Source: Diphasiastrum complanatum
Taxonomy: Eukaryota; Streptophyta; Lycopodiopsida; Lycopodiales; Lycopodiaceae
DNA: 64,000 nucleotides
Reading direction: 5' to 3'
Assembly: GCA_029204225.1 (NCBI GenBank)
Contig: CM055103.1
Coordinates: 47,162,458 to 47,226,457, forward strand
Positions 1 to 10,779 of the stretch are shown here, one piece after another. The position numbers were made by a program, and so were the translations under genes. The number at the start of each line of letters is the position of its first letter. Positions within the stretch are counted from its first letter, which is position 1. The notes under the pieces are model-generated. The model did no database searches, had not been told where the DNA came from, and saw nothing but the letters and a program-made list of their open reading frames with translations.

Positions 1-570
1 ATCCATGATGAAGGGTGTACGAGACATCTTTCCTTTATAGGATGTCAAATTGGTTGCAACTTTGATGCTAACTCCTATGAATGCACCATGTTGGCTTGCT
101 TTGCACAGTGCCATCGGGTTCATATGACACAGTCTCTTGTGCCATAGAACGTCCGTCAAATTATGGACTTCATGAGCCAGCTCTATTGGTAGGCATACCC
201 TAAAATGTTACAGGTTTTCTCAATGTCTTCCCTGAGTGTTTAATGTACTGGTGTTGGCATCATTCAAATTGCATGTTTCATTTGTAAATGTCACACGCAT
301 GCCTGCATATGCTATCCTTGCAACCAATAGCAGATCTTTCTACAATGTAGGCACATACAGGATGTCGTCTAGTCTTCTATTTTCGCCATTGGTGTTGAGC
401 CATAACACTCCAGTTCCATTTACTTCATGTCTTGATCCATAGATTGTCGAAAGTCAGCAATGATCTATCTGGTTGTCACAAAATGGATGTTGCACCTGAA
501 TCAAGAATGACTTCTTGAAACTTGGTTTAGGATGTAGCACACACATCAGTGCATAAATAAACAGTTGAGT
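1..570 (-). pseudogene. Copia aspartic protease and GAG-pre-integrase domain (degraded)
   Basis: A DSGAT motif, the catalytic centre of Copia proteases, is encoded near 491-502. It is followed by a typical WLNTNG...RLDDILYVP segment. Near the window edge are LWHKRLCHMN and GKMSRTPF, which are hallmarks of the GAG-pre-integrase domain just before the integrase core. At least three in-frame stops or frame changes lie between these motifs, so no intact polyprotein can be made. Copy 3 near 60580-61320 gives a parallel reading. Confidence 0.85.
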
Positions 571-580
571 TTCTGCTTGC

Positions 581-1500
581 TCATTCTTCAGCCATCTTGG
601 AGAATTCTGGTTCCTCCATGTAGAAAGAACTATTGTTGTTCTCTTGTTTGTTCTGAGCTTGTTTACTCCTTGGATTTTGATAGCAGTCCATGGCTGCATG
701 ACCTTTCTTATGACAGTGGCTGCATTCTATCTTGGGATTTAGCCAACATGTATCAACAGTTTGGACTTCATGTCTGCATCTCACACATGTCTTGTTGTCA
801 CCACCTTGTTGCTTTTGCTTGCTTTTGCCTTTCCACTTGCCCCTTTGGCCTCCCTCTGTCTACTGATTTCGATCTTGCCTTTGGTCTAACTCCCTCTTAG
901 GTTGGAACTTTTTTTTCTACTTCTCTTTATAGTTGTAGAGAGCTTGATCGGAGGTGTCCTTGTCATCAAGGTGTTCACAAGCCTCCACTTCTTATCTGAT
1001 TTTGATCACAGCCTTCTCAAGTGTCATTTGTGAATCTTTAGCCAGCAAAGTTCGGGTTGTTTGAAATCTCGGTAGAGCACGTAGCAGGTAGGTGAGCTGC
1101 TTCTCTACTGAGATCGCATGTTCTATTTCAGCATTGAGTAATGACAGGAATAGATCCTTCATTCTTCTGATAAAGGACGCGAGATCTTTGCCATCCCATC
1201 TCAGATAAGTTGGTCCGTCTTCTAAATGTCTGATCTGACTTCGCAATTTAGATTGGAGCTTAGCTAGTAATGCATCCCACATCTCTCTTGCATTAGAGAT
1301 TGTTGCATGGTCAAGTGTGATGCTATCTTCAATGGAAAAAGACATGACATCTATTGCTTTGTCATTATTTTCTTTCCACTCTTGTAGCTCCTTGCCTGTG
1401 CTAGCAAGCATCTCTTATGTTCCTTTGACCCAATGTCATAGACCTTCTCCTTTCAAGATGAGAGAAGTGTTTACCTTCCATGCTAGGAATTTAGTCCTGG
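581..1500 (-). pseudogene. Copia gag (UBN2-type) with CCHC zinc knuckle
   Basis: The main open stretch is 992-1411. It encodes a UBN2-type gag with motifs such as AREMWDALLAKLQS, FIRRMKDLFLSL and LLRALPRFQTTRTLL. An upstream frame around 1411-1500 reads WKVNTSLILKGEGL, the usual gag start, interrupted by stops. A CCHC knuckle (CSHCHKKGHAAMDC, spacing C-x2-C-x4-H-x4-C) lies near 690-730 in the 581-784 frame. Gag coats the RNA genome in the virus-like particle. The reading frame shifts between the gag body and the knuckle. Confidence 0.9.
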
Positions 1501-1618
1501 AGGACTCAAGAACTATGCATATCTTCGACTGTATACTGCTTATAGATGCCATTGTCGCGAATAATGGTTCAGCTTGAATCAAACTCTCTGATAACCTTCT
1601 AGCTCTGATAACCTACTT

Positions 1619-1630
1619 GCTTTGATACCA
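1619..1630 (-). promoter_or_regulatory. Primer-binding site (tRNA-iMet type)
   Basis: On the minus strand the 12-mer reads TGGTATCAAAGC, one base away from the plant Copia consensus TGGTATCAGAGC. It lies four bases inside the LTR end, between LTR and gag, where reverse transcription would start. Confidence 0.85.
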
Positions 1631-1634
1631 CTAA

Positions 1635-2184
1635 TGGAATCCAGATGTGTGAAAAGAAACGAAAATGCATTGGTATCGTACTGTCTTAATCCATAGATGG
1701 ATTGTCAAATAATATGCTTCCAACCATGATTCCTATTCTGCCTAGATAGAGTTGAACTCTCAACTGTGGCTACTATTGCATCTTTGAGATCTATCCTCTT
1801 CCAAGGTGTAGACAGACACTACTGATCTACTATTGATTCATAAAACATTCAGATGAATGAGCCTTTGTTCATAATGTAGAATGCACGTTGAATACACATG
1901 AATAATGAACTAGCATTAAGCATTCAAGATTATACACAAAAAGTGCAAATAGCATTTGTATTACATCAATGATATTTGAGCGCAAGAGACTCTTTATCTC
2001 TTATGAACAATCAATTGGTCTCACTTACTAGCGGACACAATCAACAATCTATGCTTAACCCATGAAACACTACACGTTGGTTCTAAACTTCTCTCTCTCA
2101 TTCATCCTCTTTATATAGGAACAGAGGAGAGGGAAATTATGCTAATCATTTGATTACAAGAACTGATTTACCACGTTTCTAACA
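1635..2184 (-). mobile_element. LTR of Copia family A
   Basis: The bounds are inferred. On the minus strand the LTR would start TGTTAGAAAC at 2184 and end GATTCCA at 1635, directly next to the primer site. That makes about 550 bp with TG...CA ends. A TATA-like box lies inside. Only one LTR of this element is in the window, so the bounds could not be checked by LTR comparison or by a target-site duplication. Confidence 0.65.
2109..2118 (-). promoter_or_regulatory. LTR TATA box
   Basis: The minus strand reads CCTATATAAAGAG about 75 bp from the LTR start, followed by a pyrimidine/purine-rich leader. It is a plausible core promoter for the Copia element reading toward position 1. Confidence 0.55.
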
Positions 2185-2308
2185 GCTTCCAATTTGTTGT
2201 CATTTTCCTCCATGGATTTCATTCTCCATGTAGTACTTTGGTTGATCTTCCTTGTCCATTAGTCATGAAGATTCGCCGTTTTGTGCAGTCGTCTATGGCT
2301 GCAATTCT

Positions 2309-2531
2309 CTTTTTGCGGTTTTTCATGGTCATGAACTGTATCGCATACTGGTTGCAATCGTTCCCTTCGTGATGGCCTTCTTCGGACTTCGCTAGCAGAC
2401 TACAATCGTTGATATTGCGGCTTCCTTTGGTTTGGTTCGTAATGAACCATATGCTGAAGCCTTTTAGTTGTCCTGTGATTTCCCTTGGCTTCACTTCACA
2501 ACGAGCAGTAGGTGAGGCCTTGTGGCTTTCC
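2309..2531. repeat. Dispersed repeat, copy 1 (partner at 14101-14366)
   Basis: This stretch aligns in the same orientation with 14101-14366. Shared blocks include TTTTTCATGGT, CTTCGCTAGCAGACT, CCTTTGGTTTGGTTCGTAATG and GAGGCCTTGTGGCT. Identity looks about 80 percent by eye. No protein is recognisable. It sits directly behind the Copia LTR here but next to a minisatellite in the second copy. Confidence 0.8.
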
Positions 2532-2954
2532 GTAGACGGCTACTTGGGTTAGCCAGGTAGCCACACACGTATAGAAATTAGCCTGTACAGTATATTTTTG
2601 ACGACATTTGCTATACTTAGGGACTAGTCCTGAGTTTGTCACTATTTTAGCTCCTGTTGGGCCTTTTACTTAGACAGGTGCTTTTTAAGTGTGTTGACAC
2701 TTGTCGAGCCCATGCATGTTGGGGCTTTTGCTATATGTACAGTTTTCTTTGTAATACAGTAAAGCTCTTGTTGTGCCATATTTGAGAGCTAGTGAGGAGT
2801 GTCTATGGTGATTGATTGATGTGATCTGCATAGTGCACTAGATCCTAACAGAATTTTAACACTATGAATGAGAGGAAGGAACCTAATAAATATCAGGTGC
2901 ATCAAGCACTTATGAGTCACATTAGCAAAACATAATGGATTCTTTGTGCTGATT
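2532..2954. other. No gene recognised; LTR-like tail
   Basis: This is non-coding sequence. Around 2700-2850 it has the look of an LTR R/U5 end (TTTGTAATACAGTAAAGCTC, ending in CCTAACA), but no primer site follows and no partner was found. Confidence 0.4.
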
Positions 2955-3320
2955 ATGCCCAATTTTGGGGCTTTTTAAAAAGCATAAAATGTCAGTACAT
3001 TTTTTAAAAAAATTTCCAAAATTATGAAGCACATTCCAAACCTTGTCAGACTGTGCACGTCAGACTGCCATGTGGCAGTTTCTCATTGGTCCAAAAAAAC
3101 CCACACTGCTGATTATGCTTTGTAAATGGCATGTGGAAAAGTCAAAGACTCCATTACGCAATGGAAGGAGCCGGGCACAGGCCATTCTGCCCGGTTCGGC
3201 TTTCCAAAAAAATTTAGGCTCGGCCCCTCCAAATTTAGCCTCGCCCAAATTTTTTGGAAATCTATACCGGGCAGAATGACCTGTGCCCGGCTCCTTCCAT
3301 AGTACAAAAAAACCATCATG
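2955..3320. repeat. Fold-back repeat family, copy 1
   Basis: This copy shares an ordered set of blocks with 6000-6430: CAGACTGCCATGTGGCAG, AAAGTCAAAG, TGATTATGCTT and an ATGGAA...GCC(A)TT block. No coding capacity is visible. It looks like a non-autonomous element, and its perfect right-hand arm is described separately. Confidence 0.6.
3161..3300. repeat. 140-bp near-perfect hairpin (MITE-like)
   Basis: ATGGAAGGAGCCGGGCACAG at 3161-3180 is the exact reverse complement of 3281-3300. The arms continue to pair, with a few mismatches, through TTTCCAAAAAAATTT to the centre. The arms are about 58 nt with a short GC-rich centre. The left arm alone is also present, more diverged, near 6195-6245. Confidence 0.85.
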
Positions 3321-3544
3321 CTATGCAGAGGAGACCAAAAGTGAAAAAATTTGGCAAATACTGATCCAAGACAATATGGATTCTATCAAATGCCATGATA
3401 TTTGAGAAATGGTGGATCTTCTTGAAAGCAAAAATCATTGGAAATAAATGTGGAAATAGATTGGTATACAAATCAAATATAATGCTAACGAAACTCTTGT
3501 GAAACACAAAGCAAGGCTCATAGAGTGAACTCGTGCTTGCTTTC

Positions 3545-4240
3545 GTAGATTAGCCCCAATGTATACGTACATTTGAGATACTATAAGATCCTTTTCAACA
3601 TCTTCCAGTGTTGCATTCCAAGATTAGATGAAAACTGACTAAGTCCATAAACAGAAAATGCCAAATCATGTCTTGTACAAAATATGAGGTACATTAGACT
3701 CCCTATTAAATTCTGATATGGTATCTTCTGCATCGTCTATTTGCCCGCATCTGTGTTCAAACAATCATATTTCGACAATCTGGCTCCGAAAATCATTGGG
3801 GTCGATTTATCTTTGCAATCGATCATGCTTCTACAAATGCTACGAACCTTCTGAAATCATCAAATACTTCAGACTTCAACTTTAGATTTTATATACAAGT
3901 CATTCTACTGAAAGCATCAATGAATGTTAGAAAGTATCTTGACCCTGAGAGAGAATTGACCTTCATAGATCCACAGACATCCCAATGTACTAGCTCAAAA
4001 ACATCTTTCGCTCTCCTCCCTTCATGAACGAATGGATCTTGATGTTGTTTACATTTCAAACAAGCTTCGCAGAAATCTGAATTGGCACTTGTAACTTTAA
4101 GACCGTTTACAAGGTCATTTTTGCTCATGTCATACAAATTCTTCATATTTAGATGATACATTCACTTGTGCCACAAAGAATTTTCACCTTCAGATACATT
4201 CAATGCACTGTCGTAGTTGTTGACAATTCTTGCTTGCAGA
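3545..4240 (-). pseudogene. Copia pol remnant: integrase start fused to RNase H-side RT
   Basis: On the minus strand 3889-4161 encodes HLNMKNLYDMSKNDLVNGL (GAG-pre-integrase), then FCEACLKCKQ and LVHWDVCGSM...SRYFLTFID, the integrase N-terminal part with its first catalytic Asp. The reading continues in another frame (EVFDDFRRFVAFVEA) and then jumps to the end of RT: PYQNLIGSLMYL and LSQFSSN (about 3590-3700). The second and third catalytic residues of integrase and most of RT are missing, so an internal deletion joined the two parts. Confidence 0.85.
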
Positions 4241-5242
4241 TACAAGTTACATTATCTTATTCCAACAACAGGTAATTTGTTCGATTTGTGATCCGCCATT
4301 CCGCATGCCAAGATCTACCATCTTCGATATAGAGAGTAGGTCACGTTTTGAATTAGGTACATAGAGCCGATAGTTTCTTCAAATGTTCAATGGACGTTGT
4401 ATTTGAAGCATTATCGAACGTGTCATAGCTTGAGTGTTCTATCAAACTATAAATAGTTCGAGACTGTTGGAAGAGGGTTGTTAAGTTCACCATTTCCAAA
4501 GCTTTGTAAGTCTTCCTCATCTGAATCATCTAAATGGAGAATAGTGTATTCTGAACTCCTGGAGCCATCGATGGCGAGCAGTCTTGAGGTCCTTTACCAA
4601 GCATTTTCTTTGTCAAAACGTGCATAACATATTTGTTTCTCTTAGAACGGATCATGGCGGCGACTTTAGGCCTCATAGTTGATATTTCTAATATTTCTAA
4701 TTTTCGATAGCTTTGAGCTAGTGAACAATACCTGATGCAACAAAAGAGAGAGAGAGAGCGCAAAACTTGGAAAGAAGCTGATAAAAACGTTTATGATTTT
4801 TTCATCCCGGGACGGAAGACTGCTGATAGTTAAGTATTGACAGGAGAACCCATTCCTTCATAGTTGCTTACTTACGATTTCTAACTCGAGCTTGCGAGTT
4901 GTAGCTTCCTGTCGAGAATAGTTACGATCGTCCTACCTAAAAGCGATGGCTGCAATAACAACCTCATTATGTCAAACACACATAGATTGGTTCTTACCAA
5001 ACCTCAAGCACAAGCGCAAATCAAAACTAAGTGATTCAAATAGGAGAGAACAAAGCGATTACGACGATTAAGCTGAATTGTTATGATCAATGCGAAAGCG
5101 AGTTGTAGCAGCGACAGGCTCCTGGTAGCGTAGACGAACCGATCGCTGGAGCAACGGTGGGTAAGGGGAGAAAAGGTGAGTCCGCGTGTATGAAAAGGAA
5201 AACGATAAATGGGAGCGCCGTCTGAGAATCCTCTCGCAAAGC
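4241..5242. other. No gene recognised
   Basis: 4241-4520 probably continues the degraded minus-strand Copia protease, but no motif is clear. A 77-codon minus-strand open stretch at 4530-4763 has no recognisable domain. 4800-5200 is of mixed composition with no convincing exon. Confidence 0.4.
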
Positions 5243-5265
5243 TATGTATGTATGTATGTATGTAT
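5243..5265. repeat. (TATG)n microsatellite
   Basis: There are five to six tandem copies of TATG. No function is implied. Confidence 0.9.
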
Positions 5266-5432
5266 CCAGTTTAGCAATTCACTTTTTTTTAACTCTAAAA
5301 TCAGTTCTAACATTTTTACAAAAGAAAATGGAGCAGCTTTCCATAACGTAATTGTGGGTCAAATTTATTTATGGCAAATTCTTTTAGCAGGGGATGCACA
5401 TAAAAAAATTTACGCACATAAAAAAATTTACG

Positions 5433-5469
5433 TTTTTTACACGCACCTCTAGAAAGTGCGTGTAAAAAA
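5433..5469. repeat. Perfect 14-bp stem-loop
   Basis: TTTTTTACACGCAC (5433-5446) pairs exactly with GTGCGTGTAAAAAA (5456-5469) around a 9-nt loop. Just upstream the phrase ACATAAAAAAATTTACG occurs twice in tandem (about 5398-5432). It may mark the end of a small transposon. Confidence 0.8.
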
Positions 5470-5507
5470 ATTCACCTCAAAACATATGTAAAAACTGAAT
5501 TCACATA

Positions 5508-5590
5508 GAGGTAGGGCGCTACGTCCTCGGGCGCAGCACCCTCCGGGGTGGAAGGGCCTCAAAGCATGCCCCCCCACCCCGCCCCCCCCA
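5508..5590. repeat. GC-rich block resembling one at 29260-29315
   Basis: This is a local GC island in AT-rich surroundings, with GGGCGCAGCACCC, CCGGGGTGG and runs of C. A similar composition and motif order appears at 29260-29315. No gene is seen. Confidence 0.6.
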
Positions 5591-5999
5591 AAATGCCACC
5601 TTAGTGAATTAAGCCTTTGCCCCACACATAAAATCACTTTTGACATTTTAATGAACAAAATGGTGGAACTGCACACAACTAAATTTGTGGGGCACTCACT
5701 TATGCCAAATTGTGGGGCACCCACTTATGCCAAAGTGCCAAATTTTATTTCTCTTCTCAAGGCGCCTTGTGAAATCAAATTCATGTGAATTTAGAACCAA
5801 GATTTTTTTTAGACGTGTTGTCATAATTCTCAAGTGGACAAACCAATAAAAAGGTTAACACAAATCACATGAAAATTTTGATGGAATGTGCATGTGGATA
5901 GCCAATGACGGGCTGCCACTTGCACATGCACATGCACATTTGTTGTTCACATGCACATTCCGTTCACGTAAAGGATACTTTGTGCCTTTTCTGCCCACT

Positions 6000-6430
6000 T
6001 TTTGAACAAATTAAAAAGCAAAATAGGCATATGTTTTTTTCAAAAAAGAAATTGCTGCTCGTTCTGGCCTGCATGTCAAGAGTCAGGCGTCAGGCACCAG
6101 GCTGCCATGTGGCAGCGTCAGAGTGGTTGGAAAAATTCAAACTCCTCATTATGCTTCATAATGAGCATGTAAAAATTTTCAATATCCAATATGCAATGGA
6201 AAGCGCTAGGCACAAGCCATTATGCCTGGTTTGGCTTTCCAAAAAAAATATGGAAATCCTTACCATGCAGACTATTCTGTCCATTTTTTGAATAGATTAA
6301 AAAGCAGAATAGTCATTTATTTTCTTCAAAAAATAATTGGTGCACTTTCCAACCTGCGCATCACGCGTCAGACTACCACGTGGCAGATTTTAACTGGTAA
6401 AAAAAAGTCAAAGTGCTAATTATTTTTCAT
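6000..6430. repeat. Fold-back repeat family, copies 2 and 3
   Basis: Two diverged units related to 2955-3320 are seen. One is near 6085-6250, with GGCTGCCATGTGGCAG, ATTATGCTTCATAA and GGCTTTCCAAAAAAA. The other is near 6345-6425, with CGTCAGACTACCACGTGGCAG and AAAGTCAAAGTGCTAATTA. The right fold-back arm of copy 1 is absent here. Confidence 0.6.
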
Positions 6431-6464
6431 AAAAGAAGATTGTTTATGTGGGAGAAAAATTGAC

Positions 6465-6770
6465 ACCCACTCAGTTCACATGGCTACGTACTTTGTTGGT
6501 GAAATACAAGGACTGTTTTGCATGGACTTACAAGGATTTGAAGGGTATACCACCAATCGTAGTCTCCAACACACCATACCCTTGGTGGATGGAGCAGTCC
6601 CCAAGGTGAGCCGATATTATCACTGCAATCCCAACTACACAGAACTAATCAAACAAGAATTGCAGAAGCTGCTCGACTCTGATTTCATTATTGAAATCGA
6701 GCATAAATAATGGGTATCGCCAATAGACATAGTACCCAAAAAGATTGAGGAGAATCTGTAATAATGGCCC
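6465..6770 (+). pseudogene. Ty3/gypsy reverse transcriptase, N-terminal fragment
   Basis: An early frame reads KYKDCFAWTYKDLKG. A +1 shift then gives QHTIPLVDGAVPK, NPNYTELIKQELQKLLDSDF and, after a stop, WVSPIDIVPKK. This is the linker and first RT motif of gypsy elements. The rest of RT is missing. One frameshift and one stop lie within 300 bp. Confidence 0.85.
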
Positions 6771-7207
6771 TCTTAACTTTCTTCGGGGCTCTTCTGTCAT
6801 AGAGTTGGGGTCACACTCTTGCAATTTGACATTGCAAGGGATTCATAGAATGAAGTTTTGGTACTCAGTAATTTTCTGCTTCAGGCCATCAAGGAGAAGA
6901 ACGACACTTACTTGTGGATTCACACCAACAACAAAATACTTGCTCGTGCCTTATCATACCAAGTAAGATAAGTTAAATGTTTCTTGCTATTGATAGTTTT
7001 ATCATTGGCATTATCAATGGAATAGTTCTCAGAATTGCAGCTAATGGACTCTCTATCTTATTTTGCAGTGAGCACTGGAGTTTAAACTTGATCTCTATTA
7101 AGATGTAGATAATATAATTAGAGTATTTTGTGTAAAGATGAACTCGGCTAGCAATACACATAAGAATGTCGATTTGATCTTGCCGTATATATGTAAATAT
7201 ATTTCAG

Positions 7208-7713
7208 CAAATGTTGGCCAAAGAATTGAATGGCAGATCGTCAATCTGGAAGTAAATTTTGTCTTTCTTAACAGCATTTTGAAATCAGCATTCTAATGTA
7301 TTTGTTTCATTCTAATTCATTTTGTCTCTCAATTGATGTCTTGTGTGCTGAATTTTTGTGCAGTCAGCCCAGCAAAATGATTCATTCAACTATAGGTGGT
7401 ACACTTTGTATAATACAAAGTTATATTTTGAGTGGTTCATCCTTCAACAGGATGTTGATATTTCAAAGGTAATTTATTCTGTTTATTCTTGATTTTGGAA
7501 TCGTGATTAGTTTTCCTATTCTGTAAATTGTTTTAACCGTAACTAATATGTGAATATTCTATCTTGCAGTTTATACTTCCTGAATACACATCAAGCCAGG
7601 TGTATAGATTTAAGCAAAGAATTATCTTGAGCATACTGGCAAGGGCAAGGCTTCAGCCACCCATTGTTGATGATGGTGCTAAGGATGATGTTATTATACT
7701 AAATAAAGATTAG
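7208..7713 (+). CDS. Unidentified spliced gene, last three exons
   Basis: Three exons join in one open frame through canonical GT-AG introns: 7208-7251, 7364-7468 and 7570-7713. The introns are 112 and 101 nt with TTTCAG, GTGCAG and TTGCAG acceptors. The joined 97 codons read NVGQRIEWQIVNLE, then NYRWYTLYNTKLYFEWF, then FILPEYTSSQVYRFKQRI, and end ...VIILNKD with a TAG stop. Three open exons with matching phase (0/0) and intron lengths are unlikely by chance. I do not recognise the family. Upstream exons were not found, so this may be a truncated gene. It converges with the gene at 8161-9386. Confidence 0.65.
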
Positions 7714-8160
7714 AAAAATATAGATAGCATGTATAGAATTGCACATGTATAGAATTGATAGGAAAATATACATTGATATATCAAATGTTGTTCCATTTTA
7801 TGAATTTGGGAGCCCAAAATACATGTACCGATGCCCAACTTGGGGTTTAATTTATTGAATGAAAGAGTCTATACACATTTTTTTGCTGAACTTTATTTGG
7901 AGCTATTGTTCTTCCACAATGGTGATTGTTGTAGGTAGATCTTTGCAGCACGTTATCAGCTCCTGTCTTTTTCGCAATTGTGACATGACAAATATTAGTC
8001 AATGTGCAATTGCAAATTATGTCATTTCCCATTATTTTGTACTATTTTGAAATGGCAATAAACATAGGGTACTTATGAGTCTTCCATTGATAATAAATCT
8101 GAAATAAGTTTGTAGATTGGTTTGTAATAGCATGAGCTCTGTTTTGATAAAATCAAGCGT

Positions 8161-9386
8161 TCAACGGTCTTCCACCTCAACCATAGTCAGATATTCTTCA
8201 TTGTAGATAATGCTTATCTCCATTCGGTTTGTGTGACCATTTAGTTCGAAGTCTTGATCCAGTGGTAGCCATGTACCGTCAATTTTCTTGTATCTTTGAT
8301 AGCTAAATGTTAGACTGAGCATTTGTTTTTCGATATGATAACGGAACATCATTGGCGACTTTTTAATTCTGCATTCTATATCATTATTTATCCTACTATC
8401 CCAACCTTGATCCATGAGATCTGACAAAGTCTCATCTGATAAATCCTTGCAAACAAATAAAGTTGGTGTCCTTCAAACACTAGCACTTGAGAAAAAATCA
8501 ACAAATATATGCAATGAGATAAACCAACTTAGGTGAACAATTTTTGAACCCATACTTATCTTCATAGCATTTCTAACATCAATGAGTAGCTTGCATCTGA
8601 AGAATTTAGAAACAATACTGTCAGGAGTAGGCCACTCATCACTCCGAAAACTAGGCAATGGAATTCCTTTGAGCTTGCCAAAACCTCCATCATTTTGTGG
8701 CATATATAAAGATTCATAAAAATATGTACCACTATTTGCAAGTTCCTTTGGACTTCTTCCTCTGTATTGCAGCTTTCCAACATCAGAGTGAATCACATCC
8801 AATATTCCTGCAAGTGATTGTGCTAGCTCTCATTCACTTATGCATGACGGATGTAAATCTGAAAGGAAAAAAACATTGAATAATTTAAATCGTAATCTGA
8901 AGAGCATCAATAAAAAAAAACCTATGATTGTAGTAGAGTGCATAGGTTTTGATATACTTATAGTTACATTTTTTATGATCATGAGGATTGATATCTTGTA
9001 CTTTTATTTCTAAATGCATATATACATGTTGTACTAAAACTTCTGATATTGAGTGACCTCTGGGCGTAGTCTTAAACTCCAAAAATTTTTCTTTCCAATA
9101 AGATTTGTATGTCATTTTTGCCCTTTCTTCTGTCGAAAATTGCCCTTTGTTGATGGATGCAAGAACACCCAAGGAATTCTTCGTATATTTTGTTGGCTTC
9201 CAGTTATCAGTGTCATCTTTCTCATTGTAAAGAATCACAGACTCAACTGTAGATCTTGGTCTCCTTGCCATTGCTATTTTCAGAGCTTGGGTGCCAAAAA
9301 TCTCTCTGATATGATACTTAATTTCAATTTTTCGTATCACATTTAATCTAATGTGAACTCCATAGTAGTCATAATTACTATGCATA
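8161..9386 (-). pseudogene. Unidentified spliced gene, three C-terminal exons, one in-frame TGA
   Basis: The minus-strand exons are 8968-9386, 8556-8858 and 8161-8435. Introns of 109 and 120 nt have GT-AG ends and consistent phases (1/2, then 1/2). The joined product is about 331 codons. Motifs include YYGVHIRLNVIRKIEIKYHI, NSLGVLASINKGQFS, TPRGHSISEVLVQHVYMHLE, YRGRSPKELANSGTYFYESL and PLPSFRSDEWPTPDSIVSKF. It ends ...MVEVEDR-TGA at 8163-8161. A TGA falls near the start of the middle exon (about 8832); an alternative acceptor just downstream with the same phase would avoid it. The family is not recognised. It could be a live gene with a different acceptor, or a young pseudogene. Confidence 0.6.
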
Positions 9387-9794
9387 CTAAATGTTTAGTA
9401 ATTGTGCCTATATAATTGTAACTAGTATGGTTAGCAAATTTCATTATACTAACCAGCATAGTTAAGTAAATTTAACTTGAGGTATTGATGTCAAGTAGAT
9501 TAGGCAGGAAGGGCAAACCAATGGGATATGTCCATGCTGCCTGGACACAAATTTCAAAGTTTGCTATAGTGGATTTTTTATTTCTCTATTTATTTGAGCT
9601 ACAATACTTAGATTTCAAATTTTTGCATTTTGATTGGGCCAGGTGACGGTCAAAAACTAAAGAAAAATAATAAAATTATCTTTACAAAGGATCTTTTTTT
9701 ATTTTGGAACTCCTCTAATGAGAATCAAATCAAGAGAAGGGATATGAGTTCTATCTAAAAAAATCCGATTCAATGACAAATGCAAGAAAATATT

Positions 9795-10160
9795 TCATGA
9801 GTTTCCTTCAACAGAGGGACCTCTTCCTACAAGGACAAATGAATATGGTAGAGTAGCTAGAGGAAGAACAAACAAAGTTGATAAAAGAGAACAACCAATT
9901 GTAGTCCAAGTATGACACCCTACTGGCAATTCATAAGAAGGCTGAGACAAAGGTCAAAATGAATTTTTTGAACATGAAGGTCGAGCTAGATAAGGTCGAC
10001 AAAAAACAAAAATTCTTTGAAGCAGAAATTAATAAGCTCACCAAAATGGTGGAGGAATTTAAACAGAAACTGTACATATGCAAACCCAACTTGACATCGA
10101 GAAACAAAAGCACATTGCTTCTGAAATTGTACATAACTGCTGTGATTCAACATGAACAAT
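9795..10160 (+). pseudogene. Degraded coiled-coil coding fragment
   Basis: One frame reads MSFLQQRDLFLQGQMN, EEEQTKLIKENNQL, VKMNFLNMKVELDKVDKKQ and EINKLTKMVEEFKQKL. It has the heptad pattern of a coiled coil, with two in-frame stops. The open part is 9959-10162. Such coiled coils occur in many plant proteins and in some retroelement ORFs; no family is assigned. Confidence 0.4.
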
Positions 10161-10524
10161 AATGGCCAATATAGCAAAATCGAATAATGTACAGGAGTCA
10201 CATCAAGAAGTATTACGAAGGGAATTGTTGGACCCCTTGTATGATGAAAATGACTAAATTCTTGACGAGCTGCTCAACATCAAAGAGAACATGATAGATT
10301 CGACAACCATACTTGTACACTTAGAGTATATACTGTGAAATTTCACACATGTGGGAATGCCCTAAAGTGTGTGAATGATCTCCTAAGCAAGCTTATGCAC
10401 TTGTTGATGGATGCTAGATTGAATTCCAAGTTCTAGATTAAAAACTAAGGCATAGAGGGAAAGATGGATGCATATGCTGATAACCAAGGTACATACACTT
10501 GAAACGAAGTGATTCTTGAAAAAA

Positions 10525-10779
10525 CTAAGTAAAATTAAGCTTCTCTCCTTGAGTAGAGACTTTGCTTACATTCAACTTTAAGCAATGTAAGGCTAATCTA
10601 GCCCTCTTTTTGTAGTTTAGTTGTTCTTGGGCAGCTTGAGGCTCCTCCTCAACTCCTAAAACAATATCACAGAGGTCATGGATCACAAGTAGTGATTCCA
10701 TCCTCACTTTCCAAATGGAATAGTTTGTGGAGGTTAGTTTCTCACTATATTCTAACAAATATCCACCCATGGATGACAT
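10525..10779 (-). pseudogene. Copia gag N-terminus
   Basis: An 84-codon minus-strand frame contains EKLTSTNYSIWKVRMESLL and CDIVLGVEEEP, the conserved start of Copia gag (DUF4219/UBN2 type). It stops early. No zinc knuckle or pol follows within the next kilobase, so this is a fragment from a family different from family A. Confidence 0.85.

Larger units (their letters stand above)
1..1618 (-). mobile_element. Copia retrotransposon (family A, copy 1), internal region, cut by window edge
   Basis: Read on the minus strand, the order is primer site, gag with a zinc knuckle, protease and GAG-pre-integrase. This is the standard Ty1/copia order, and the element runs off the window at position 1. 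Frameshifts and stops interrupt it, so it is a remnant. The same family occurs at 44557-45537 (gag only) and 60206-62260 (zinc knuckle to the end of integrase), with near-identical protein stretches. The matching LTR is at 1635-2184. Confidence 0.9.

Noticed and set aside
9959-10162. Functional small coiled-coil protein
   Set aside because: The upstream in-phase continuation has two stops, so the frame is better read as a decayed longer coding region.
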